A DNA stretch of 64,000 bases from positions 58,503 to 122,502 of the forward strand of contig NZ_BAGC01000019.1 in the NCBI RefSeq assembly GCF_000308655.1. The letters are read 5' to 3'. Position 1 is the first letter of the stretch, and each line of letters opens with the position of its first letter. This document shows, piece by piece, positions 1 through 8,694 of this stretch. The notes beneath the pieces are model-generated. The model was not told the origin of the DNA, made no database searches, and saw only the letters and a list, made by a program, of their open reading frames with translations. A program made the position numbers and the translations under genes. This DNA comes from Nocardia niigatensis NBRC 100131 (GTDB taxonomy: Bacteria; Actinomycetota; Actinomycetes; Mycobacteriales; Mycobacteriaceae).

Positions 1-1
1 C

Positions 2-67
2 GACCGCGTGCTACCCGAATCCGTCCCCGACCCTCACCACCACGACCGTCAGCTGATCGGAGGGTAG
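2..67 (+). CDS. possible C-terminal tail of a gene cut by the window edge
   Basis: Frame 2 is open from the first base to a TAG at 65-67 and encodes about 21 residues rich in Pro, Asp and His, ending in Leu-Ile-Gly-Gly. A strong hairpin follows about 50 nt downstream, as expected after a gene end. No family can be named from so short a tail, and the open frame may be chance in GC-rich DNA. Confidence 0.3.
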   Translation, partial: DRVLPESVPDPHHHDRQLIGG

Positions 68-118
68 GCGGAGCAGCGTGACGCGCAGTATCCGCTCCGG
101 CGAAATGTGGTGAATGTG

Positions 119-153
119 CCTGGACTGGGCTGTTACCAGCAGCCCAGTCCAGG
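119..153. terminator. perfect 14-bp hairpin, likely terminator
   Basis: The arms CCTGGACTGGGCTG (119-132) and its exact complement (140-153) flank a 7-nt loop. No T-tract follows, which is usual for high-GC actinobacteria. It lies between the putative upstream gene tail and the MarR gene, so it probably ends transcription entering the window from the left. The remaining 154-363 shows no convincing gene. Confidence 0.7.
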
Positions 154-363
154 TTCCGTCCGATCGGATCGGACACTCGCCGCCCCGGATGGTTTTCGCG
201 CGCTGCGGCTTTCGTGCGGCGAAAACCACTCTGGCCGGGGTGCAATACCGGCTATCGTATCGGCTTCGGTGTCGTCGTGCAGTACATGTCCGGCACGGCC
301 TCGGTGAATTTGGTTGAGAGGTTTCGTGTTTCAAGTGTTCGAGGGTGGGAGCCTGTGCGTCCG

Positions 364-849
364 ATGTCAACCGAACCCGCTCGGATCGCAGTAGAGCTCA
401 GAAAGGCCCTGGAGTTCTATCACGGAACCATCGAGGATCTGGCCCGCGAATCGATCAGATTGCTGGGCGTGAACGAGACCGATCGGCGTGCGCTGGAAAT
501 CGTTCTCGGGGAAGGGAAGTCCACGACACCTGGCATGCTCGCCGAACGACTGGGCCTTACTGCCGCAGGCGCGACGGTCATGCTCAACCGGCTGGAGAAG
601 CAGGGCTATATCGCCCGCTCGCTGGATCCCACCGATCGTCGCCGGGTGATCGTGGTGGCCACGGATCTCGCCGCCCGTCGCATGCAGGAACTCATCTCAC
701 CATTGGTCGACGAGGGCTACCAGATGATGCTGAGCTGGTTCGATCCCGCGGAACTGGAGATGATCGCGCGCTTTCTCATCCGGGCGGGCGAACTGCAGCG
801 AACCCACCGGCAACAGCTGCGCAATATGGACCCCTACCCGCGGCGCTGA
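364..849 (+). CDS. MarR-family transcriptional regulator
   Basis: A 161-residue protein, the usual length for MarR. After an N-terminal dimerisation helix it has a winged helix-turn-helix: a segment with LAERLGLTAAGATVMLNRLE at about residues 60-79 is the recognition region, followed by the wing around the DPTDRRR motif typical of MarR proteins. The start at the ATG of 364 is chosen because the conserved helix begins just after it; upstream codons in the same frame look non-coding. It converges with the methyltransferase at 907-1728, and no operator for it is obvious. The ligand and targets cannot be read from sequence; MarR proteins usually control an adjacent gene or one encoding drug or aromatic metabolism. 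Confidence 0.85.
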   Translation: MSTEPARIAVELRKALEFYHGTIEDLARESIRLLGVNETDRRALEIVLGEGKSTTPGMLAERLGLTAAGATVMLNRLEKQGYIARSLDPTDRRRVIVVATDLAARRMQELISPLVDEGYQMMLSWFDPAELEMIARFLIRAGELQRTHRQQLRNMDPYPRR

Positions 850-906
850 GGGTTTCCGGGGTCGTATCCAGGGCGGAACCGGATGCGTACGAATGTTTTC
901 GGGGTT

Positions 907-1728
907 TCAGAGCTTGCGGGCCTGCAGGGTGAAGCTGAGTGGCAGTCGTTCGGGGTGTTCGATGAGCCGCCATTCGGAGTCCTCGCCGCACACCATGCGG
1001 CCGGGCAGCGCCTCCCACGGCACACTGCGGTGCTCGACGAGCTGGGTGAGGGTGAGGTCGGCTTGCAGGACGGCTTCCACGATCTCGCCGAGGCCGTGAT
1101 TCCATTCGTGGGTGGTGCTGTGCGCGACCGCCAAATCGGTGTCCACGTAGGTGGTTTCGTCGTCGAACACCATCGGGTCCGGCGTCTCGAAGTACGGGTA
1201 GCCGAGGGTCAGGGGGCCGGTGCGGGTCTCGTCGACGGCCATGCGGACGGGATGGTCGTCGCGGATGAACAGCCGCCCGCCCGGCCGCAGCAGCCCGGCC
1301 ACCGTCTCGGCCCACCGGTGAATGTCCGGCAGCCAGCACAGGGCTCCGACACCGGTGTAGACGAGGTCGAATCGTGCCGCGCCGAGCGTGGGGACGGCGT
1401 CGTAGAGGTCGGCTTCGACGAAATCGATCGGGGTGGCGGTGGCTTCGGCGAGCTTGCGGGCCTCGGCCAGGGAGGCGGGGGAGAAGTCGAGGCCGGTCAT
1501 GGTGGCGCCCAGCCGTGCCAGTGAGAGCGTGTCGGTGCCGATGTGGCATTGCAGGTGGACCGCGTCCAGGCCGCGGATGTCGCCGAGGCGCGGCAGGTCG
1601 AAGCGGACCACGTGGCTCAGGAAGGAGGGATCGGTGCGGAAATTGTCGAGGGCGTAGTCGCCGGAACCGGCATGCAGTGGAGCGCGATCGTCCCAGTTGG
1701 CCCGGTTCAGGCGGCGGTAGTCGCTCAT
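907..1728 (-). CDS. class I SAM-dependent methyltransferase
   Basis: A 273-residue methyltransferase. The SAM-binding motif I is unusual, HLQCHIGTDTLSLARLG near residues 60-76, a form seen in a subgroup of Methyltransf_11/25 proteins; motif II includes the acidic LDFSPASL, and the post-I region has FDLVYTGVGALCWLPD. The C-terminal half has the aromatic-rich substrate-binding part. The ATG at 1728 is selected because residues before it have no homology-like character. It is transcribed divergently from the aldehyde dehydrogenase at 1906, sharing a 177-bp intergenic region that contains an inverted repeat. The substrate is unknown. Confidence 0.8.
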   Translation of the reverse strand: MSDYRRLNRANWDDRAPLHAGSGDYALDNFRTDPSFLSHVVRFDLPRLGDIRGLDAVHLQCHIGTDTLSLARLGATMTGLDFSPASLAEARKLAEATATPIDFVEADLYDAVPTLGAARFDLVYTGVGALCWLPDIHRWAETVAGLLRPGGRLFIRDDHPVRMAVDETRTGPLTLGYPYFETPDPMVFDDETTYVDTDLAVAHSTTHEWNHGLGEIVEAVLQADLTLTQLVEHRSVPWEALPGRMVCGEDSEWRLIEHPERLPLSFTLQARKL

Positions 1729-1839
1729 GCTGCTCGACTGTGCCACGGATGCCGCTCGGGAGCGCGGTAATTTCGCCTGCCGCGGCACCGGGATGCGCCT
1801 GGTCGGTACCCGGCCGCGGGCCTGCCGATCTTGTTCTGG

Positions 1840-1879
1840 CCAGTTGTCGATAGTACAGTCCAGACCGATGTCCAACTGG
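1840..1879. promoter_or_regulatory. divergent promoter region with inverted repeat and GTCCAGAC core
   Basis: The outer arms CCAGTTG (1840-1846) and CAACTGG (1873-1879) are inverted repeats. Between them lies GTCCAGAC (1858-1865), which matches the core GTC-NN-GAC of the palindrome found at many other promoters in the window. It sits 27 bp before the start of the aldehyde dehydrogenase, so it could control that gene, its divergent methyltransferase, or both. Confidence 0.5.
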
Positions 1880-1905
1880 GTGTCGGTGCTGAAGAGGGAG
1901 TGGAT

Positions 1906-3438
1906 ATGGCCATCGTGCGCGCCGTGTCGCACACAGACGGTGAACGACGTCGACTGGCCCTGGCCAGTCCGGTGACCGGCCTGCCCATCGACGAAATCGA
2001 CGTTGACGGCGGCGCCGAGGTGCAGCTCGCGGTCGCCCGTGCCCGCGCGGCCCAACCCGGCTGGGCGGCAAGGAGTATCGGCGAGCGTGCGGCTCTGGTC
2101 CGGGGTGCGATCGACGTGATCAGTGCGCGCCGGGCCGAGATCGCCGAGACGATCCGGATAGAGACCGGAAAGCCCATGGCCGAGGCGCTCGGGGTGGAGA
2201 TCGTGCCGGCGTGCGACTTCCTCAACTACTGGTCGGGCCGTGCCCGTCGTGATCTACGGCCGCATCGGCAGCGGCTGCACGGCTACCTGCGCCCGTTCAA
2301 GAAGCTGCATATCCAGTATCAGCCGTTGGGCGTGGTCGGGGTGATCACACCGTGGAACGCTCCGTTCGTCCTGACGCTCAATCCCGTCGTGCAGGCGTTG
2401 CTGGCCGGCAACACCGTGGTGTTCAAGCCCTCGGAAGTGACGCCGCGCGCGGGGGAGTGGGTGGCGAGAGTGCTGCACGAGGCCGGTGTACCCGAGGACG
2501 TGGTGCAGGTCCTGCACGGCGACGGCGAAACCGGTGCGGCTCTGGTCGATTCGGAGCTGGACAAGGTGTGCTTCACCGGCAGCGTCGCCACCGGCCGGAA
2601 GATCGCGAGCGCCTGTGCCGCGCGATTCGTGCCCTGCACACTGGAGCTCGGCGGCAAGGACGCCATGATCGTGTGCGCGGACGCCGATCTCGAACGCGCC
2701 GCGGCCGGTGCCGTGTACCTGTCGATGTTCAATACCGGTCAGGTGTGCATGAGCGTCGAGCGCATCTACGTTGTCGAGAGTGTGGCCGAGGAGTTCATCG
2801 GACTGGTCGCGCGCAAGGCCGCGGAGGTCCGTTACGGGCCGGGGGACACGGATATGGGGCCGCTGTTCTGGGATCGCCAGCTCGATCTGGTCGCCCGGCA
2901 TGTCACCGAGGCCCGGGCAGCGGGCGCCGAGATCCTGGTCGGCGGATCGGCCGAGGCGGGAGAGGGCCTGTACTTCCAGCCGACCGTCATCGCCGGCGCG
3001 GATCACGGTATGCGGATCATGACCGAGGAGACCTTCGGTCCGATCGCGGCCATCGTGCGCGTCGCCGACGAGGACGAGGCGATCCGGCTGGCCAACGACT
3101 CTCGTTACGGGCTCAGCGGTTCGGTGTTCACCAAGGATCCGGCGCGCGCCCGGCGCATAGCGGCGCGGTTGACCACGGGCTCGGTGGTTCACAACGACGC
3201 CGCCGTCGTCTACGGAGTCCCCGAGGCTCCGTTCGGCGGGCGCAAGGACAGCGGGGTCGGCCAGGTCAACGGCGTGCACGCGTTGCGGGGGTTCACCCAC
3301 GCCCAGCCCGTACTGATCGATCGCTGGCAGCCGAAGCGCGAAAGCATCTGGTACCCGTACACCGACAAGACAATTCGCGATCTCGACGGATTGATCCGGG
3401 CATTCGGCAATCGGCTGGTGCGGCGTCTGCTGTCGTGA
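1906..3438 (+). CDS. aldehyde dehydrogenase (NAD(P)+-dependent, GabD-like)
   Basis: A 510-residue aldehyde dehydrogenase that should oxidise an aldehyde to the acid. The family landmarks are present: the ITPWNAPFV segment near residue 148 that shapes the active site, the catalytic Glu in ELGGKDAM (about 250) and the nucleophilic Cys in NTGQVCMS (about 284), and the cofactor-loop EETFGPIAA. The C-terminus continues about 30 residues past the usual end. The ATG at 1906 follows a GAAGAGGGAG ribosome-binding site. A possible operator lies just upstream. It resembles the succinate-semialdehyde dehydrogenase branch, but substrate cannot be assigned; its place next to P450 and SDR genes suggests an aldehyde intermediate of lipid side-chain oxidation. 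Confidence 0.88.
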   Translation: MAIVRAVSHTDGERRRLALASPVTGLPIDEIDVDGGAEVQLAVARARAAQPGWAARSIGERAALVRGAIDVISARRAEIAETIRIETGKPMAEALGVEIVPACDFLNYWSGRARRDLRPHRQRLHGYLRPFKKLHIQYQPLGVVGVITPWNAPFVLTLNPVVQALLAGNTVVFKPSEVTPRAGEWVARVLHEAGVPEDVVQVLHGDGETGAALVDSELDKVCFTGSVATGRKIASACAARFVPCTLELGGKDAMIVCADADLERAAAGAVYLSMFNTGQVCMSVERIYVVESVAEEFIGLVARKAAEVRYGPGDTDMGPLFWDRQLDLVARHVTEARAAGAEILVGGSAEAGEGLYFQPTVIAGADHGMRIMTEETFGPIAAIVRVADEDEAIRLANDSRYGLSGSVFTKDPARARRIAARLTTGSVVHNDAAVVYGVPEAPFGGRKDSGVGQVNGVHALRGFTHAQPVLIDRWQPKRESIWYPYTDKTIRDLDGLIRAFGNRLVRRLLS

Positions 3439-3497
3439 TGTCACGGCGGCCCGGTGCGGGGCGCCGGCCGGCCCGGGCCCCGCGGTCGCGACGTGAT

Positions 3498-4741
3498 CTA
3501 CGAGTAGCTGACCTGCCAGTGCTTGATGCCGTTGATCCAGCCGTTGCGCAGCCGCTCGGGTTCGGCCACCTGTGAGAGGTTGGGCATGGCATCGGCGATG
3601 GCGTTGAACATCAGGTCGATCTCCAACCGCGCCAGGTTGGCGCCCACGCAGAAATGCGCGCCGGTGCCGCCGAACGCCAAGTGTGGATTGGGATCTCGCA
3701 CACGTCGAAGGCGAACGGATCGGTGAACGCGTCCTCGTCGAAATTGGCCGAGCTGTAGAACAATCCGACGCGCTGGCCTGCGCGGATCAGTTGTCCGCCG
3801 AGCTCGGTATCGGCGGTCGCGGTGCGTTGGAACGCGGTGACGGGAGTGGTCCACCGGATGATCTCATCCGCCGCGGTCCGGGGTCGTTGTTGTTTGAACA
3901 GCTCCCACTGGTCCGGATGGTCGATGAAGGCCTTCATGCCATGGGTGATGGCATTTCGGGTGGTCTCATTCCCCGCCACGGCGAGCAGGATGACGAAGAA
4001 TCCGAATTCGTCGGATCCCAGCGCCTCTCCGCCCATGTCCGCGTTCACGAGCTGGGTCACGATGTCGTCGCCGGGGACGGAACGGCGTTGCTCGGCCATA
4101 TTCCAGGCGTAGCCGAGGATCTCCGCGGAGGCATTTGTGGAGGTGTCGGTGGTCGCCGTATCGGCGTACTCGGGGTCGTCGTAGTTGAGCATCTGGTTGG
4201 ACCAGTCGAAGAGTTTGCGCCGATCCTCCTGCGGCACACCGATGAGCTCGGCGATGGCCTGCAGCGGAAGTTCGCAGGCGACCTGCTCGACGAAGTCGCC
4301 GCGACCTTCTTGCTTGGCCGCGTGGACGATGCGCTCCGCGCGTTCGGTCAAGGCGGCCCGCAGCGACTCTACCGCCCGGGGGCTGAACCCTCTGGAAATG
4401 ATGCGCCGGATCTTGGTGTGCTTGGGCGGGTCCATGTTGAGCAGCAGCGCGCTGGTGAGTTCGATCTGATCGATGGTTATCTGCCCGGGCAGCCGAATGA
4501 CCGCGCCTTTGCGTTGCGATGAGAACAACTCGGACTTTCGGGAGACTTCCTTGATGTCCTCGTGCTTGCTGACCACCCAGTAGCCGCCGTCGCGGAATCC
4601 GCCGGAAGCCTCGTCCTGCTGCGCGTTCCACCACACCGGACTGGTGCGGCGCAGCTGCGCGAATTCCGCTACGGGGTTTCGGGTTTCCCACAGGGCGGGG
4701 TCGGTGAAGTCGAATCCGGTAGGCAGGGACGGCGCGGGCAT
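3498..4741 (-). pseudogene. CYP125-type cytochrome P450, frameshifted before the heme loop
   Basis: From the ATG at 4741 the frame reads a typical CYP125 (steroid 27/26-hydroxylase family) protein: FDFTDP start, MDPPKHTKIRRIISRGF, I-helix AGNETTRN, ExxR in DEIIRW. At about 3699-3703 the homology jumps to the neighbouring frame, which carries RDPNPHLAFGG and the heme-binding GTGAHFCVGANLAR with the ligand Cys, and ends at the TAG of 3498. One missing base in GTGTGCGA on the coding strand explains the jump. As given, the product loses the heme ligand and would be inactive. It may be real decay or a sequencing error. An upstream CYP51 remnant is read in the same direction. Confidence 0.85.
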
Positions 4742-4791
4742 GGGTTCCTCCTGATGGGCCGACAGCGCTGTGGTCCGGAAAAGGGGTGAGT

Positions 4792-5117
4792 TCATCGCCG
4801 GCGTCGGCGATAGCGGACGCGGCACGGCTGCTCCAGCTGAACGACCATCTTGGAATGGTCGTTGCGGTAGCTTTCGGAGGGCTGCGCCATCTCGAACTCC
4901 CAGTCCCGCAACAGGATCGAGAAGACCGGAAGAAGAACTCATTGGCTTCCGCGCCCGACAGCAGAATGACATCGCGACCAGCGAGTTCGAACGATCCGAC
5001 AGCTCCGCATTCGGCGCGCACCCGTCGCATCAGCGCGATCGGGTCCGTTCGGAACTCGTCCAGGTGCCCGTGCTCGCCGTGACCGCCGGACACCCGCTGC
5101 GGCTTGACCAATGTCAT
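4792..5117 (-). pseudogene. CYP51 (sterol 14-alpha-demethylase) remnant with large internal deletion
   Basis: The ATG at 5117 opens the N-terminus of a CYP51: RVSGGHGEHGHLDEFRTDP, then GAEANEFFFR at about residues 56-65. Immediately after (near 4934) the frame becomes nonsense, but the adjacent frame reads the extreme C-terminus of CYP51, VFSILLRDWEFEMAQP and then SYRNDHSKMVVQLEQP, to a TGA at 4792. About 330 residues, including I-helix and heme loop, are gone, so the gene is dead. It is divergent from the aldA-like gene and sits behind a strong double operator, so the promoter survives while the gene does not. Family recognition is from remembered CYP51 sequence. Confidence 0.88.
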
Positions 5118-5138
5118 TGGAAATCCTTCCGGAATATC

Positions 5139-5171
5139 TGTCCAGACAAACGGTGGACATGTGTCCGGACA
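5139..5171. promoter_or_regulatory. double operator, TGTCCAGACA and TGTCCGGACA
   Basis: Two 10-bp palindromes, at 5139-5148 and 5162-5171, are offset by 23 bp, about two helical turns. Between them GGACATGTGTCC (5155-5166) adds a further half-site. The same pair with the same 23-bp offset occurs at 33873-33905. This lies in the divergent region between the CYP51 remnant and the aldA-like gene and is the best-formed example of the shared operator. Confidence 0.75.
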
Positions 5172-5270
5172 GTACTACGAAAAGCAGTCTGCAACAAGCA
5201 GTGCATCCGACCTTCCAGATCAAGCTCGTGGTTGCAATTGTAGAAGTATCCGAACTATATTCCGAACAGT

Positions 5271-5280
5271 TGTCCAGACA
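5271..5280. promoter_or_regulatory. operator copy TGTCCAGACA upstream of aldA-like gene
   Basis: A perfect copy of the shared palindrome ends 18 bp before the start codon at 5299. At this place a bound repressor would block transcription or initiation of the aldA-like gene independently of the distal pair at 5139-5171. Confidence 0.7.
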
Positions 5281-5298
5281 AGTATCGGGAGTCGTGTA

Positions 5299-6768
5299 AT
5301 GAATGGCCTCGTCCCCAGTGCAGGCACCTCCCTGCTGATCGGCGGCAAGCTGGTGCCCGGCCGAGCCGGCGTCTTCGCGACGGTGAATCCGGCCACCGAG
5401 GAAGTGCTCGGCCATGCCGCCAACGCCTCGCCCGACGATCTGGCCGCGGCGACGATCGCGGCCCGCACGGCCTTCGACGAGACCGAGTGGTCGCGCGACC
5501 ACGAGTTTCGAGCGCACTGCATCCGGCAGCTGCGGGACGCTATGCGCGCACATGTGGAGGAACTCCGCGAGATCACCGTCGCCGAGGTGGGCGCCCCGGT
5601 CATGCTGACCAGTGGACCGCAGCTGGAAGGACCCATCTCCGACCTCGACTTTGCCGCGGATCTGGCCGAAACCTACGGTTGGACAACCGATCTCGGCGCG
5701 GCGACCCAGATGGGCATCGCGAGTCGTCGGGTGATTCGCCGGGAAGCGGTCGGCGTGGTCGGGGCGATCACGCCATGGAACTTCCCGCATCAGATCAATC
5801 TCGCGAAGCTCGGACCCGCGCTGGCCGCGGGAAACACCGTGGTGCTCAAGCCCGCCCCGGATACGCCCTGGGTGGCGGCGGTGCTCGGCCGACTCATCAC
5901 CGAGCACACCGACATCCCCGCCGGCGTGGTGAACATCGTGACCTCGGACAACCATCACATCGGGGCCGCGCTGGTAGAGGATCCGCGGGTGGACATGGTC
6001 ACGTTCACCGGATCCACCCGCACCGGCCGGTCCGTGATGGTCGGCGCGGCGGGCAATTTGAAGCGCACGTTCCTGGAATTGGGTGGCAAGTCGGCTGCCA
6101 TCGTGCTCGATGACGCGGATATCGCGGCCGCCGTGAGCTATACGGCCTTCTCGGTGGCCGTGCACGCCGGCCAGGGCTGCGCGCTCACGACCCGGCTGCT
6201 GGTCCCGCGTGCAGCCTACGCCGACGCGGTGGCCGCGGCGGCCAAGACGATGACCGGAATGCGGGCGGGTGATCCGACCGATGCCGGAACCATCTGTGGC
6301 CCTTTGATTTCCGAGGCGCAACGCGACCGGGTGGAACGGTACATCGACATCGCGCGCGCGGAGGGCGGCCACGTTGTGGCCGGCGGTGGTCGCCCCGAGG
6401 GCCGCGACCGCGGCTACTTCATCGAGCCGACCGTCATCGCGAACGTACCCAACACGGCGACCGTCGCCCAGGAGGAGATCTTCGGTCCGGTGCTGGTGGT
6501 GATTCCACACGACGGCGACACCGACGCGGTGCGCATCGCCAACGAATCACCCTATGGGCTTTCGGGTTCGGTATGGGGCGCCGACCCGGAGCGGGTGGAT
6601 CGAGTGGTCGCGAGGGTGCGCACCGGGACCCTGAGTGTCAATGGCGGGCTCTGGTACCACGCGGACGCGCCCTTCGGCGGCTACAAGCAGTCCGGCATCG
6701 GCCGTGAGATGGGTGTGGCGGGCTTCGAGGAGTATCTCGAAACCAAGCTCGTCGCGACCCCGGCCTGA
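5299..6768 (+). CDS. aldA: aldehyde dehydrogenase, AldA (Rv0768)-like
   Basis: A 489-residue NAD(P)-dependent aldehyde dehydrogenase. It contains the ITPWNFPHQ segment (about residue 156), the catalytic Glu in ELGGKSAA (about 260) and the catalytic Cys in HAGQGCAL (about 294), with the normal C-terminus FGGYKQSGIGREMG. From memory it is very like M. tuberculosis AldA (Rv0768), and the following SDR and 3-hydroxyisobutyrate-dehydrogenase-like genes keep the Rv0768-Rv0769-Rv0770 order. The ATG at 5299 starts next to a VNPATEEVLG-bearing N-terminus; in-frame codons further upstream cover the operator region and are unlikely to be translated. Regulation is probably through the operators at 5139-5171 and 5271-5280. 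The physiological aldehyde is unknown. Confidence 0.88.
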   Translation: MNGLVPSAGTSLLIGGKLVPGRAGVFATVNPATEEVLGHAANASPDDLAAATIAARTAFDETEWSRDHEFRAHCIRQLRDAMRAHVEELREITVAEVGAPVMLTSGPQLEGPISDLDFAADLAETYGWTTDLGAATQMGIASRRVIRREAVGVVGAITPWNFPHQINLAKLGPALAAGNTVVLKPAPDTPWVAAVLGRLITEHTDIPAGVVNIVTSDNHHIGAALVEDPRVDMVTFTGSTRTGRSVMVGAAGNLKRTFLELGGKSAAIVLDDADIAAAVSYTAFSVAVHAGQGCALTTRLLVPRAAYADAVAAAAKTMTGMRAGDPTDAGTICGPLISEAQRDRVERYIDIARAEGGHVVAGGGRPEGRDRGYFIEPTVIANVPNTATVAQEEIFGPVLVVIPHDGDTDAVRIANESPYGLSGSVWGADPERVDRVVARVRTGTLSVNGGLWYHADAPFGGYKQSGIGREMGVAGFEEYLETKLVATPA

Positions 6769-6825
6769 CCCGGCTTTCACTACGGCACAACCCTCTTCAC
6801 CACAGCACAGGGAGCTGAACACACC

Positions 6826-7575
6826 ATGGCACGTTTCACCGGGCGCACCGCGATCGTCACCGGCGCCGCACAGGGCATCGGCGCGGCCTATGCCAAGGCG
6901 CTGGGCGCCGAGGGCGCCAATGTCGTCGTCGCCGACCTGAACGCCGAGCGCGGCGAAGAAGTGGCCAAGCAGATCACCGCCGACGGCGGCACCGCCGCGT
7001 TCCGCCGGGTCGATGTCTCCGATCCCGAATCCGCCACCGCGCTGGCCGATTTCACCGTCGCCGAGTTCGGGGCGATCAATCATCTGGTGAACAACGCCGC
7101 CATCTACGGCGACATGAAGCTGGACCTGTTGCTGACCGTCCCGTGGGACTACTACAAGAAGTTCATGAGCGTGAACCTCGACGGTGCGCTCAACGTGACG
7201 CGCGCGGTGTGGCAGCCGATGATCACCGCCGGCGGTGGGTCGATCGTCAACCAGTCCTCCACTGCCGCATGGCTGTACTCCGGCTTCTACGGACTGGCCA
7301 AGGTCGGGATCAACGGACTCACGCAGCAGTTGGCGACCGAATTGGGCGGTTCGAAGATCCGAGTGAACGCCATCGCGCCCGGCCCGATCGACACCGAGGC
7401 CACCCAGACCGTAACCCCCGGCAGCATCGTCAAGGACATGGTCGCGCGAATCCCGATCAAGCGCATGGGCACCCCGGAGGACTTGGTCGGTGCCTGCCTG
7501 TACCTGCTCTCGGACGACGCGGGCTGGGTCACCGGCCAGATCCTCAACGTCGACGGCGGGCAGATCATCCGATGA
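6826..7575 (+). CDS. SDR-family oxidoreductase (Rv0769-like)
   Basis: A classical 249-residue short-chain dehydrogenase/reductase. The cofactor motif TGAAQGIG is at about residues 12-19, NNAA at about 89, the catalytic Ser at about 145 and Tyr-x-x-x-Lys in YGLAK at about 155-159, and the end GQILNVDGGQIIR is typical. Asp at the end of the second strand (VADLNAE) favours NAD(H). It follows the aldA-like gene by 57 bp and overlaps the next gene by 4 bp (ATGA), so the three form one transcription unit. Its partner genes suggest oxidation of a hydroxyl in the same pathway as the aldehyde dehydrogenase; the substrate is not deducible. Confidence 0.88.
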   Translation: MARFTGRTAIVTGAAQGIGAAYAKALGAEGANVVVADLNAERGEEVAKQITADGGTAAFRRVDVSDPESATALADFTVAEFGAINHLVNNAAIYGDMKLDLLLTVPWDYYKKFMSVNLDGALNVTRAVWQPMITAGGGSIVNQSSTAAWLYSGFYGLAKVGINGLTQQLATELGGSKIRVNAIAPGPIDTEATQTVTPGSIVKDMVARIPIKRMGTPEDLVGACLYLLSDDAGWVTGQILNVDGGQIIR

Positions 7576-8300
7576 ACGACGAATCCGGCTTCGCCCGAGT
7601 CGGTTTCATCGGGCTGGGCAACATGGGCGCGCCGATGGCGAAGCGACTGCTGGACTGGCCCGGCGGACTGACCGTCTGCGACGTGCGCGCCGAAGCCGTG
7701 CAACCGTTCGTCGACGCGGGTGCCCGCTCGGCATCCACCCCCGCCGAGGTGGCCGAGCATTCGACCGTCATTTGTGTGACCGTGATCGACGACGCGCAGG
7801 TGCGTGAGGTCTTGACCGGCGCCGACGGGGTACTCCGCACCGCCGCCGCGGGCACCGTGGTCGCCGTGCATTCGACCATCAGCGACCGCACCGCCGCAGA
7901 GCTCGCGGCGGTCTGCGCCGACCACGATGTCGAATTCGTCGATGCGCCGGTGAGCGGCGGAGCCCCGGGCGCCACCCAGGGCGCGCTCGCGGTCATGGTC
8001 GGTGGATCGGAAGCCGCCCTGGACCGCATCCGCGCCCCTTCGGCAGCTTCTCGGACCTCATCGTCCATGCCGGCGAGGTCGGAGCGGGAACCCGGATGAA
8101 GCTGGCGCGCAACCTGCTTCATTTCGTCGCGTTCACCGCGGCGACCGAAGCGCAACGGCTGGCCGCGGCGGCCGGGCTCGACATCGCCGAACTCGGCAGA
8201 GTGGTGCGAGGATGGGATACCAGAAATCAGCGACGTCCACCGGCGCTGTCGTCTTGCGCAGCATGATCGCGCCCGGCCCCCCGGTGATCGCATCGGAGTG
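7572..8300 (+). pseudogene. 3-hydroxyisobutyrate-dehydrogenase-like gene, frameshift plus internal inversion
   Basis: The ATG overlaps the preceding stop. The N-terminus is an intact Rossmann domain (GFIGLGNMGAPMAKRL) with the family motif DAPVSGGAPGA. Near 8036 one base is missing: homology passes to the next frame (FGSFSDLIVHAGEVGAG, then MKLARNLLHFVAFTAA with the catalytic Lys/Asn helix) up to LGRVVR at 8209. The next part of the protein, HSDAITGGPGAIMLRKTTAP, is encoded on the opposite strand between about 8300 and 8210. So a roughly 90-bp piece has been flipped and the rest of the gene is gone. It corresponds in order to Rv0770. It cannot give a working enzyme. Confidence 0.83.
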
Positions 8301-8483
8301 GGACGGCCCGGGGCGCCGAGGGTGGTCGCTCTCGACTTCACGCCCGACGCGGCCAAGCTGATGCGGTGGGCCGCCGACGGTGTGACCGACGTGCTGTACG
8401 GACTTCCCGATCGGTCCGAGGACGAGGCGCTGGGCTATCTCGACCGTCTCGTGGCGAAACTGTCCGAGCTGCCCGCATTTTGA
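8301..8483 (+). pseudogene. C-terminal stub of an LLM-class F420-dependent oxidoreductase-like gene
   Basis: About 60 residues remain, beginning PRVVALDFTPDAAKL and including GVTDVLYGLPDRSEDEAL, then LAKL-type ending. This looks like the last helix-strand unit of luciferase-like monooxygenase family proteins. There is no N-terminal barrel and no promoter; the stub is joined directly to the inverted piece of the preceding pseudogene, so the same rearrangement probably removed its front part. Family assignment from a short fragment is tentative. Confidence 0.55.
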
Positions 8484-8656
8484 TCGCTGGAGTCGAGCGC
8501 GCCGCGACCCCGCGAACCGAGTGGTCGTGGGCCGTGGCGGTTGGGCCGCGGGTGCGTCGTCGTATGTCGGAGACGGATCCTTCTCGCTGCTCAGGCCCTG
8601 TCGGATAGCAGTACACGGTTCCTGAACCAGTTCCATTCAGTCATCCGGAATAATGT

Positions 8657-8672
8657 CTGGAATGTGTTCCAG
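8657..8672. promoter_or_regulatory. CTGGAA-N4-TTCCAG inverted repeat upstream of the mce operon
   Basis: A perfect inverted repeat with a TGTCTGGAAT half (8654-8663) related to the shared operator. Downstream, TAGTGT (8682-8687) followed by 7 nt and an ATG at 8695 looks like a leaderless promoter. This is the only regulatory-looking site ahead of yrbE and mce, about 300 bp before them. Confidence 0.5.
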
Positions 8673-8694
8673 CTCATATGGTAGTGTCGCCCGC

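Noticed and set aside
776..2071. 431-residue minus-strand frame overlapping the methyltransferase
   Set aside because: Another frame of the methyltransferase gene; Arg/Pro-rich and motif-free.
3498..4741. Programmed frameshift in the CYP125-type gene
   Set aside because: No slippery heptamer or downstream stimulatory structure was seen, and P450 genes are not known to use recoding; decay or sequencing error is simpler.
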